Source of the DNA: Gemmatimonadota bacterium
Lineage (GTDB): Bacteria > Gemmatimonadota > Gemmatimonadetes > Gemmatimonadales > Gemmatimonadaceae
Assembly (NCBI GenBank): GCA_016712265.1
Contig: JADJRJ010000028.1
Span: forward strand, 124,001-188,000
Direction of reading: 5' to 3'
DNA length: 64,000 nt
Of the stretch, positions 32,497-40,609 are shown in pieces. Position 1 is the stretch's first letter. Every line of letters begins with the position of its first letter. Made by a program: the position numbers and the translations under genes. The notes beneath the pieces are model-generated. The model was not told where the DNA came from. It made no database searches and saw nothing but the letters and a program-made list of their open reading frames with translations.

Positions 32497-34590
32497 ATGC
32501 GAACGCTTCCCCGCCTGTTGCTGTCCGCTGCCCTTGTCGCGTGCGGGGGGAAAGGGAGCCCAGGTGCCCCCGCTACCCGGATCTCCCTGGTGGTGGACAC
32601 GCTGCATGGAGTGGCGGTCGAGGATCCGTATCGCTGGCTCGAGGAGCAGGGAAGCTCTGAGGTACGCGACTGGATTGCGGCGCAGCAGCGGTATGCGGAC
32701 TCCGTCATGGGGCCGACGTCGCCACTGCGGGATTCGCTGATGCAGCGCCTGACGGAGTTGATGGACGTGCCCAACGCCAGCGCGCCGCGGCGTGCAGGGG
32801 CCCATGAGTACTTCACCCTGCGCAAGCGAGGGGAAGCGACGGCCGCGATCTACCGACGTCCGGCGCCCAAGGAGTCGGGGCCGGTGGATGTCGAGGGGAC
32901 GTACGAGAAGGTGGTTGACCCGCTGGCGATCCGGGATGACGGGACCACGAGCGTGGAAATCATTGGGTTCACTGGGGACGGTCGGCGGCTGATGTACTCG
33001 GTGCGCGATGGCGGGCCGGATGAGATCACGGTGAAGGTGCGCGACCTCACGACCATGCAGGATCTCCCGGATTCCTTGCCGGCGGCGCTGTACGCGAGCT
33101 TGTCGTTCGCGCCGGACGGCAAGGGGATCTACTTCGTGCACCGTTCACGCACGGACGGGCCGCGCTTCAAATACCACGCGTTAGGCACAGACCCAGCGTC
33201 GGACTCGGTGCTCTTCGGGAACGGTCTGGCACCGACGGCCTTCCTGAACGTGACGTCGGCCGAAGGAGGGAAGTACCGCCTGATGACCGTTGGTCACGGG
33301 TGGGCCAGCAATGAAGTGTTTGTGCTGGAGACGAAGACGGGGACGCGTTACGAGATCACCGAGGGGGTGGCCGCCCACTTCGCGCCGCAGTTCGTGGACG
33401 GGAGCCTGTGGATGCGGACGGACCTGGACGCGCCGCGCGGGCGCGTGGTGCGGGTCGACCTCGCGAATCCGGCGCGGGACCAGTGGAAGGAGGTCATCGC
33501 ACAGGGCGACCAGGTGCTGGACGGCTTCCAGGTGATCGACTCCCTGGTCTGGGTGACATGGATCAAGGACGTGGGGCACCAGGTGACCACCCACACCAAG
33601 GCCGGGGTCGAAGTGGACCGGATCGAGGTGCGCCCCGGAAGCTCGGTGACGCTTCGTGGCGGTCCAAAGGGAACGCTGTACCTCACCGAGACGGGGTTCG
33701 ACCGGCCGAGCGTGACGTACACGGTCGATCGCGCAACAAAGGCGCGGGCGATGCACGAGCCGTCGAAGGTCCCATTTGACAGCGGGACCGTGGAGGTGAC
33801 ACAGGTGTGGTACACGTCGAAGGACGGCACCCGCGCCCCCATGTGGGTGATGTCGAAGCGTGGAGCCGCACGGAGTGCGACCACCCCGGCGCTGCTGAAC
33901 GGGTACGGCGGATTCGCCCTCAGCCTGCTGCCGCGTTTTGACGCACGCGCCGCGGCGTGGGTGGAACGCGGTGGGGTCTACGCGCAGGCGACCTTGCGCG
34001 GCGGCAACGAGTTCGGGGAGGAGTGGCACAAGGGTGGGATGCTCCTGAACAAGCAGAATGTCTTTGACGACTTCAACGCGGCGGCGCAGTACCTCGTCGA
34101 TAGCGGGTACACGAGCCCGGCACACCTCGCCATTCGGGGCGGGAGCAATGGGGGGCTGTTGATGGGGGCGGCGATCACGCAGCGCCCGGATCTCTACCGC
34201 GCGGCGTTCGTTGGCGTGCCAGACCTGGACATGGTGCGCTTCTACACCTTCCGGACGCACAACAACATGCCCGCCCTGCTCGAGTACGGGGACGCGTCCC
34301 GCAAGGAGGAGTTTGCCGCCATCATCAAGCACTCGCCGTACCAGGCGGTGCGCGATGGCGCGAGGTACCCGGCGGTGTTCGTGCAGACCGGGATCAACGA
34401 CACGCGCGTCCCACCGTGGCAGGCGCGTCGCTTCACGGCTCGGCTCCAGGCCGCGACCGGTTCACGCGAACCGGTGATCCTCTACCATGACTTGCGATCC
34501 GGCCACGCCGGGGGACGCTCGAACGCGGGCGGGATCGAGCTGGCGACGAAGGAACTCGAGTTCCTGTGGAGCCGGACGGCGAAAGAGTGA
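32497..34590 (+). CDS. Prolyl oligopeptidase family lipoprotein (S9A)
   Basis: 697 residues from ATG 32497. Lipobox LVAC gives lipid attachment near residue 16, so it is envelope-anchored. N-terminal region VEDPYRWLEEQGSSEVRDWI typical of S9A, seven-bladed propeller (about 70-430), alpha/beta hydrolase C-terminal third with S550 in GGSNGGLLMG, D635 in NDTRVPP and H670 in SGHAGG. Cleaves short proline-containing peptides. The in-frame extension to 32314 overlaps the divergent gene and lacks a signal peptide. Confidence 0.95.
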   Translation: MRTLPRLLLSAALVACGGKGSPGAPATRISLVVDTLHGVAVEDPYRWLEEQGSSEVRDWIAAQQRYADSVMGPTSPLRDSLMQRLTELMDVPNASAPRRAGAHEYFTLRKRGEATAAIYRRPAPKESGPVDVEGTYEKVVDPLAIRDDGTTSVEIIGFTGDGRRLMYSVRDGGPDEITVKVRDLTTMQDLPDSLPAALYASLSFAPDGKGIYFVHRSRTDGPRFKYHALGTDPASDSVLFGNGLAPTAFLNVTSAEGGKYRLMTVGHGWASNEVFVLETKTGTRYEITEGVAAHFAPQFVDGSLWMRTDLDAPRGRVVRVDLANPARDQWKEVIAQGDQVLDGFQVIDSLVWVTWIKDVGHQVTTHTKAGVEVDRIEVRPGSSVTLRGGPKGTLYLTETGFDRPSVTYTVDRATKARAMHEPSKVPFDSGTVEVTQVWYTSKDGTRAPMWVMSKRGAARSATTPALLNGYGGFALSLLPRFDARAAAWVERGGVYAQATLRGGNEFGEEWHKGGMLLNKQNVFDDFNAAAQYLVDSGYTSPAHLAIRGGSNGGLLMGAAITQRPDLYRAAFVGVPDLDMVRFYTFRTHNNMPALLEYGDASRKEEFAAIIKHSPYQAVRDGARYPAVFVQTGINDTRVPPWQARRFTARLQAATGSREPVILYHDLRSGHAGGRSNAGGIELATKELEFLWSRTAKE

Positions 34591-34606
34591 AGCTGAGCGG
34601 ACGCCG

Positions 34607-35533
34607 TCAGGCGGTGGTGGTTGACGTTCGCTGCATTCCCGACCGGAGCAGTGTCGCCGCCGTGTAGACGATCACGACGAGCACCACCCAGCGGAGCGTC
34701 GTCAGTGGCAGGGTCTTCACGATGAAGGCGGCGATGAGCACCGCGGGGACGCTGCCGACCGCGAGGCCGAGCGCTGCCTTCATGTCGAAGCCACCGGTGC
34801 GGAGAAACCGACCGCTGGCCACCGGCATGAGGAAGGCACACGAACCCATCATGATCGGGAAGGCGGCCTGCACGTTCATCCCGAGCAGGCTGACCAGGAT
34901 CATGCAGGGGGCATACAGCCCGATGCCAAGGGTCATCAGGGCGCCAAGGACGAAGTTGCCGCCTAACGCCATGGCCAGCTTCGCGCCGGACACGCCGAGG
35001 GCCTCGCCGCCGGACGGGGTGATGCCCATGAGCGACGTGAAGAGCAGGATGGCAGCGCCGAGGAGCGCCCCGCCCATCCCCAACTGGATCTTGCGCCGTG
35101 AGAGTCCCGAAACCACGCCGGCGCCGAGCCACGATCCCGCCATCGCGGCGATGATCATCGGGATGAGCGTGGTGGATTCGACCGGGACGATCTTGGTGAA
35201 GATGTAGGTCTGGATGATGACGGCGATGGTGTGCCCGACGTTCAGCGTGCCCGGGATCTTTTCGTCCGGGATCGTCTTGAGTGCGCGCCACGCGGCGGTC
35301 GTGGTGGCATACGACCCGATCCCCAGGGTGTCCAGGAAGTTGGTGACGAACCCGATCGCGAGTCCGCTGGGGGTTGGGGTGACGTTCTCCGTCGCGCGTG
35401 CCTTGATGACCCCTCGCACGAGCGTCACGAGGTAGTAGATGCCAACGACGGCGAGTGCGACCAGCAGCCCGGTCTTGGCGAGGTCAGCGGGGGCCGCAGC
35501 CGCCGTTGACGCGGTGGAGAGAGAATCCTGCAT
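34607..35533 (-). CDS. Sulfite exporter TauE/SafE (TSUP) family permease
   Basis: 308 residues, about eight membrane helices, e.g. GLLVALAVVGIYYLVTLV, TLIPMIIAAMAGSWLGAGVVSG and VLGALMTLGIGLYAPCMILVSLLGMN. The duplicated half-motif with DTLGIGSYATTTAAWRAL and the G-A-G-V-V pattern fit the TSUP family, which export sulfur compounds or other small anions. Substrate cannot be predicted. It is convergent with the oligopeptidase gene. Confidence 0.88.
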   Translation of the reverse strand: MQDSLSTASTAAAAPADLAKTGLLVALAVVGIYYLVTLVRGVIKARATENVTPTPSGLAIGFVTNFLDTLGIGSYATTTAAWRALKTIPDEKIPGTLNVGHTIAVIIQTYIFTKIVPVESTTLIPMIIAAMAGSWLGAGVVSGLSRRKIQLGMGGALLGAAILLFTSLMGITPSGGEALGVSGAKLAMALGGNFVLGALMTLGIGLYAPCMILVSLLGMNVQAAFPIMMGSCAFLMPVASGRFLRTGGFDMKAALGLAVGSVPAVLIAAFIVKTLPLTTLRWVVLVVIVYTAATLLRSGMQRTSTTTA

Positions 35534-35603
35534 GTGGGGGGGTTGGGGTCAGCGCGGGCAGAACATGCGAGACGGTTCCGGTCTCAGGAAGGCCCAGCTG
35601 GCC

Positions 35604-36029
35604 TCAGGGTAGTCGAGTCGCCTGAAAGGCTACCAGCTGCCAGCGACCGTTCCGACGCACCCAGGTATCCGTGAAGCGGAGGGTGTACGGGGCAGGCTGT
35701 GCCGTGAGCTTGACCTTGAGCAGTCCGGTCACGACCCCCGTCTCTCCGTAGACCCTCGCCGCGAGTGAATCCGGGGTCGAATAGTCGAGCGCGTACGGTC
35801 CCCCGGCGCCGACCAGGGCAAGCACCTCGGCCTTCGTGTGTCGCACTCCACTCGTGCGACCATAGGTCAGGTCGGGCGCGAGGAGGGAATCGAGCGCGGC
35901 CTTGTCGGCCTTGAAGTCCGCCTCAAAGCGCCAGCGGGCCACCCGAAGGAGCGATTCGGTGGAGGCCGGTTGCGCGTCCGTTGCCGTGAACGGCAGCAAC
36001 GCGAGTACGAGCTGGAGTGTGCACTTCAT
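35604..36029 (-). CDS. Exported NTF2-like (DUF4440/SnoaL-type) protein
   Basis: 141 residues from ATG 36029, signal peptide MKCTLQLVLALLPFTATDAQ. The rest follows the cone-shaped fold: RFEADFKADKAALDSLLAPDLTYGRTSG, VLALVGAGGPYALDYSTPDSLAARVYG, and RFTDTWVRRNGRWQLVAFQAT. Such proteins bind small ligands or serve as enzymes; no active site is assigned. An upstream in-frame ATG adds 13 residues before the signal and is unlikely. Same strand as the beta-lactamase-like gene 29 bp upstream. Confidence 0.85.
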   Translation of the reverse strand: MKCTLQLVLALLPFTATDAQPASTESLLRVARWRFEADFKADKAALDSLLAPDLTYGRTSGVRHTKAEVLALVGAGGPYALDYSTPDSLAARVYGETGVVTGLLKVKLTAQPAPYTLRFTDTWVRRNGRWQLVAFQATRLP

Positions 36030-36058
36030 TTGAGGACGTGTTTGGGAGCGCGGATGGG

Positions 36059-37003
36059 CTACTTCCACGTATCGACAACGCGTTCCGCGATGCGACCGAG
36101 GGTGGCCTCGAGTTCAAAGAAGTCGCCCGTGTTCTGGTTGGTGAAGACGCTCACGATCGACGGGCCGCCGGGGTAGAAGATGATGCCGACATCATTGCCG
36201 GCGATCGGTGGCCAGTCGCCCGTCTTGTGCGCGACTTGTGCGCGAAAACCGATGCGCTGCGGCAATCGTGACGCGTAGAACTGGCGCCGCAGCATCCCGA
36301 CCATGGCATCGCTCGACTGCTTCGAGGCGTACTTCGCGTTGAGCAGACCTTCCAGCATCACGGCCATTTCGCGGGCAGTGGTTCGGCCGAGCCAGCGGGT
36401 CGAGTCGCCCTCGAGCTTGAAGCTGCGCGCCGATGCCTGCGGGTCGCCGGGGAATCCGCGCGTGAACACCTCGCGATCTGTCATCGTGGCGTTCTTCGCG
36501 TCCGCGCGGATCCACACTTCGCGGAAGAGGTCACCGGTGGTGCGGAGCAAGCGCGTCTCCTTGAAGCCGAACTCGGCCAACATGGCGTTCACCCGGGCGA
36601 GCCCCACCGTTCGGATCATGATGTCTGTCGCGGTGTTGTCGCTCGTGATGATCATCTGCTCGATCAGGTCCCGGTACGTCGGGTTCAGTCCCACGTCGAA
36701 GTTCTGGATGAGCCCAGAGCCCCGCCGCAGGTCCTCCGGCTTGATCACGTGGCGGTCCGTCAGCTTGAGCTTGCCGGCTTCGGCGTCCCTAAACGCCAGG
36801 ATCATCACCGGGATCTTGATGACACTCAACGTGTTCATGGGCGCATCCGCGCGAATCGCGACGGTACGGCCGGACGGCAGGTGCTTGGCGTAGAGGGAAC
36901 TCTTCGCTTTCAGGGCATTGAGCTGCGTGGTGGAAAACGACTCAACGTCCTGGGCCTGGAGGGCGGCGCCCGTAAGGCACACGAGCAGCGTGGAGAAGCG
37001 CAT
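36059..37003 (-). CDS. Class A beta-lactamase-like serine hydrolase
   Basis: 314 residues from ATG 37003, signal peptide MRFSTLLVCLTGAALQAQ. Serine motif S60-V-I-K63, S121-D-N123 and K260-T-G262 are present in order and spacing of class A enzymes. The omega-loop glutamate (ExxxN, Glu166) that deacylates penicillin is not evident; the region reads REVWIRADAKNATMTDRE. Proteins of this type are annotated as serine hydrolases with uncertain resistance activity. It may act as an acylase or peptidase on the cell surface. An upstream ATG at 37084 gives a non-signal leader. Confidence 0.88.
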   Translation of the reverse strand: MRFSTLLVCLTGAALQAQDVESFSTTQLNALKAKSSLYAKHLPSGRTVAIRADAPMNTLSVIKIPVMILAFRDAEAGKLKLTDRHVIKPEDLRRGSGLIQNFDVGLNPTYRDLIEQMIITSDNTATDIMIRTVGLARVNAMLAEFGFKETRLLRTTGDLFREVWIRADAKNATMTDREVFTRGFPGDPQASARSFKLEGDSTRWLGRTTAREMAVMLEGLLNAKYASKQSSDAMVGMLRRQFYASRLPQRIGFRAQVAHKTGDWPPIAGNDVGIIFYPGGPSIVSVFTNQNTGDFFELEATLGRIAERVVDTWK

Positions 37004-37105
37004 GGCGGTGGGTGAAGGCCGGAGGGAATATGACCCTGGGGTCCTTCCCGGCAACCAATGGGAGAGGCGCGAGTTGGTACCCACGCCAGCCCGTCCGTCA
37101 GGCGG

Positions 37106-38575
37106 TCAGGGCCGGGCCGCGGGGGTGCGACGCGCCAGGTGTCCGCTTCCCGGCGCACCGCGCAGCTGGCCGTCTGCGAGGACGACTTCCCCGCGGCGCA
37201 GCACGGTGACGGGCCACCCCGTGACGGACCAGCCTTCGTAGGGCGAGTAGTCGGACTTGCCGTGATCGTCTTCCGCGCGGACCGGTCGCGTGAGTCGTGG
37301 GTCCCAGATGGCAATGTCGGCGTCAGCGCCTGCCCGGATGACGCCCTTCTGCGGGTACAGGCCGAAGATCTTCGCGGCATTCGTCGACGTGGCCGCGACA
37401 AATCGTTCGAGCGAACAGTTCCGCTTCCCCACTCCCTCGGAGAAGAACATGGGCAGCATGAACTGCAGGTCGCTGGCTCCCGGTCGAACGCGCGCAATGT
37501 TCAGCTGCGGATCCATCTTCTGCTCGCGCGTCCAGGGGGCATGGTCCGTCGCGAGGATGTCGATGCTGCCGTCGATCAACCCACGCATCATTGCGTTGAC
37601 GTCAGGACGCGGGCGGAGGGGGGGCTGCCCGACGAAGAGCCGGTGGTCCGGTCCCCGCAGCTTCGATTCGTCCAGGTGAATGAACAGCGGGCGCGTCTCG
37701 ATGGTCAGCGGGGCACCAGCGGCGCGGGCCGCGCGGCAGGCGTCGAGGGCGCGGGCGGACGACATGTGCACGATGTGCATCGCGGCCCGGGTGTCCTCGC
37801 ATAGTCCCGCCGCCTGTGCCGTCGCGGTCACCTCGGCAACGACGGGTCGTGATTCAGGATAGTGCTCCAGTGACGTCTTGCCGGCGGCGGTCAGCCGGCG
37901 CACGGCGGCCGCCAGGAGGGCGCCGTCCTCGCAGTGGATCATCGTGACGACGCCGGCCGCACGCGCGGCCTCGAGGGTCTTGATGACCATCTCGAGGTTC
38001 GCCCCCCAGTCCGTGCGCACCATGTAGAACTTGATGCTGGGTTGGCCGCGTTCCACGAGCTGCGGCAGGACGGCGATCAGCTCCGGGGTGGGCGGCCAAA
38101 CCGAGGCGTGCAGGATGACGTCGGCAATGGCCTCGCGCCCGACGGTCGCCTCCAAACGCGACAAGGCGTCGAGGGCCGACTCGCCGCGCGCCGGAGTGGC
38201 AAAGGTCCCCACCGTCGTGATGCCGCCGGCGAGCGCGGCCTGTGATCCGCTCGTCAGGTCGTCCGCAAAGGAGGGATGCAGGTGGGTGTGTGGATCGATC
38301 CCGCCGGGAAGGACGAGCTTGCCCGCGGCATCGATCACCTGTGTCCCCGCAGCCGGACGCAGGTTTCTCCCTACCTCTGCAATGCGCTCGCCCACGATGC
38401 GAACGTCGGCGACGGCGGAGCCCTCCGCATTCACGACGCGACCGCCGCGGATCAGCACCTCGCGTTCCTGTGTCCCGGCAGCCATCCCCAGGCGCGGCGC
38501 AACCAGGGCAGCGCCCGCGGCCACGCCGACGCGAATCACGTCGCGACGAGTGGGGTGGCGGCCGGGAGGAGTCAT
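37106..38575 (-). CDS. Tat-exported dihydropyrimidinase/hydantoinase-like amidohydrolase
   Basis: 489 residues from ATG 38575. The N-terminus HPTRRDVIRVGVAAGAALVAP is a twin-arginine signal, so a folded metalloenzyme is exported. Metal ligands follow the cyclic amidohydrolase order: HTHLH, PSIKFYMV (carboxylated lysine), MIHCEDG, MHIVHMSS and ATDHAPW. RGGRVVNAEG is the small beta domain start. Hydrolyses a cyclic amide such as hydantoin or a dihydropyrimidine. It overlaps the DUF488 gene by 4 bp (ATGA). Periplasmic location is unusual for this family. Confidence 0.9.
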   Translation of the reverse strand: MTPPGRHPTRRDVIRVGVAAGAALVAPRLGMAAGTQEREVLIRGGRVVNAEGSAVADVRIVGERIAEVGRNLRPAAGTQVIDAAGKLVLPGGIDPHTHLHPSFADDLTSGSQAALAGGITTVGTFATPARGESALDALSRLEATVGREAIADVILHASVWPPTPELIAVLPQLVERGQPSIKFYMVRTDWGANLEMVIKTLEAARAAGVVTMIHCEDGALLAAAVRRLTAAGKTSLEHYPESRPVVAEVTATAQAAGLCEDTRAAMHIVHMSSARALDACRAARAAGAPLTIETRPLFIHLDESKLRGPDHRLFVGQPPLRPRPDVNAMMRGLIDGSIDILATDHAPWTREQKMDPQLNIARVRPGASDLQFMLPMFFSEGVGKRNCSLERFVAATSTNAAKIFGLYPQKGVIRAGADADIAIWDPRLTRPVRAEDDHGKSDYSPYEGWSVTGWPVTVLRRGEVVLADGQLRGAPGSGHLARRTPAARP

Positions 38576-38958
38576 GGGAGGCGCGCGCCCTGTTCTGCGA
38601 GCACCTGTCGGAGGATCGTACGGTGACAGCGGGCTTCGTCCTCGCAATAGCAGCCCACCGAGAAGGTGGTGCGATGGGAGAGGAGGACGAGGAGGCCGAG
38701 CACGTGGGCTGCGGCCGGTGCGGTCAACTCGCGCCGGTAGCGCTTCTCGAACGCGGCCCACTGCTTGGGGGTGTTCGCCGCGAGGGCGACCTTCACCAGA
38801 GCATCACTCGGCGCGAGCTCGGGGAGCCAGGTGTCGTACCAGTTCCCGGAGGCGTAATCGGTCTTCTTTACCCCACGCGGCGGGCGGCGCACGGTCCCGA
38901 TCCGCACTCCTTCACCGGGAACGCGTGGGGTGCCGAGCCGGACAACGTGAATGGCCAT
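38572..38958 (-). CDS. DUF488 (YeaO-like) protein
   Basis: 128 residues from ATG 38958: AIHVVRLGTPRVPGEGVRIGTVRRPPRGV, ASGNWYDTWLPELAPSDAL, WAAFEKRYRREL, and TTFSVGCYCEDEARCHRTIL with the conserved cysteine cluster C-Y-C plus C-H-R. DUF488 proteins are small cytoplasmic proteins of unknown biochemical role. An ORF extension to 39015 is not family-like. The stop overlaps the amidohydrolase start. Confidence 0.9.
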   Translation of the reverse strand: MAIHVVRLGTPRVPGEGVRIGTVRRPPRGVKKTDYASGNWYDTWLPELAPSDALVKVALAANTPKQWAAFEKRYRRELTAPAAAHVLGLLVLLSHRTTFSVGCYCEDEARCHRTILRQVLAEQGARLP

Positions 38959-39078
38959 GAAATCGAGGGTGGTGGAGGGTAGTGTAACCTGCCACCGATT
39001 CCGCGCGCGGGCCATGAGGTGGCCGCAATTCCCTGCCTCGTCGTGTGTGAGCCGCGGTGGTGGGGGGTACCTTCATGC

Positions 39079-39111
39079 AGCAGGCCCCGACCTGTCTGGC
39101 CGGGGCCTGCT
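39079..39111. terminator. Hairpin downstream of phytase-like gene
   Basis: AGCAGGCCCCG (39079-39089) pairs perfectly with CGGGGCCTGCT (39101-39111), 11-nt loop, 21 bp past the leftward stop at 39132. No T-run follows in either direction, so termination may need help or it may stabilise the 3' end. Confidence 0.7.
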
Positions 39112-39131
39112 GTCACGCATGCCTGGACGGC

Positions 39132-40477
39132 TTAGCGAAGGGGCGGGGAAACCCGCACGGTCCAGAGCGTGTTGAAGTCCACGCGACCGTTGGGCAGCGT
39201 TTTCGGGATCAGTGCACCGGCGGCGTCGGTCACGCCAAAGTCATCGTCGTTGGAGATCACGATCCGGTCGTTCCCGATGACCGCGAGCCCTTCCGGCTTG
39301 TCGTGCGGATACCCGATGACATCGGTCAGCAGGTCAACCACCAGTTCCTTGGAGACCGGGACGATGCCGGCACCGGGGAAGTCGGTCACGGCTTCGAGGG
39401 TCGCGCCAAAGGCGCCATACGACTTGCCCGTGGATCCGTTGGCGAGATCGGATTCGTCCGTGGCACCCACCAGGCTGATGCGATAGATGCGCTTGACCGC
39501 CGCCGGTGGGAAGTTGCCGTCGCGTTCCAGCACGAGGAAGGTGGTCTCGTCGAGGGCAACGATCTCGCTCGAGAGCAAGCTGCTGCCCTCGAGGAGGTAC
39601 ACGTACTGCTTCGTGGCCGCCGGCGTCGGGTTGGCGGGGTCAAGGACCACGATCCGCAGGGCCCTGGAAGCGCGGCCGGCAGCGCGCGGGTTGTCGAGCG
39701 GTGACTGCATCATGCCGACGATCTTGCCGCCGGGTGTCATCGTCAGGCCTTCCATGCCGCGGTTGGCGCGACGCGTGAGGAACACGGCGGGGAGGGCCTG
39801 GGTGATTCCCGCACCGGCGCACGGGCCGTACCGCGCAATCTGCCGGCCCTGGGCATCGAAGCGGACGATGAACGGCCCGTACTCATCGGAGATCCAGAAG
39901 TCGCCGTTAGGCGCCACGGCGAGTCCCTCCGAGTCAATACCGTTGGGGTCGCTGACGGTGAACACGCCCGAGGGCTCCACGAGGTACCCTTTCTCGTTCG
40001 TCGAGCCGCAGCTTCCCAGCGGCAGCGGGAGGCCGGTGAGCGGCTTGCCTGACCCGAGGGCCAGGTTGATCGCCCGGGTCAGGCGGAGCGCGGTGCCGTT
40101 GGACGTGAACAATCCGAGGCGAGGGGCAAACCGCGGTGCAGGGAAGAGTTTCCCGTCCGGGTTCGTTCCCGGATAGTCCACGTTCGGCCCCCGATCCGTG
40201 AGGAACCAGTAGCTGCCAGGGGTCGGGCCGAGGGCAACGGCCGAACCCATGCCGCTGTTGAATACGCGGACCGAGGGCTGCCCGGGAATTGCGTGAAGTT
40301 GGTGAGGACCGACCGAGGCGTGAGTTCCTGGACGGACTCCAACGTGACCGAGTAGCTGCCCGCAAGTGGGCTGATCTCGCTCGTGGCTGCGGGAGCGATG
40401 GCGGTGGGTGCCGGTGCGTCCGCGCATGCAGCGAGGACGACGGCGACGGTGAACGGGGAGAGGACTCGACGGGACAT
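39132..40477 (-). pseudogene. Phytase-like esterase lipoprotein, split by a 1-nt frameshift
   Basis: The C-terminal frame (39132 to about 40290) carries the esterase-like-activity-of-phytase fold: SGMGSAVALGPTPGSYWFLTDRG, GIDSEGLAVAPNGDFWISDEYGPF, RGMEGLTMTPGGKIVG, KPEGLAVIGNDRIVISNDDDFG. The N-terminus lies in the next frame, from ATG 40477: MSRRVLSPFTVAVVLAAC (lipobox) ... ITPRS-like ... VLTNFTQFPG. Adding one base at the CCCGGG run (40281-40286) joins TQFPG to QPSVRVFNSG without a break. Either a sequencing/assembly error in a G run or a real frameshift. The intact product would have about 449 residues and sit in the outer envelope. Confidence 0.85.
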
Positions 40478-40609
40478 TGGGCTCGGTCGGGGGAAAACCG
40501 AACCTCGGAACTGCCCGTCTCCCACGGATCACAGTCGCGCCACGGCGGTGTCACGTCGACGTGCGCGGATGCCGCGACGAAGCGCGGCATCCGGTCGATC
40601 GGAGTGGCG

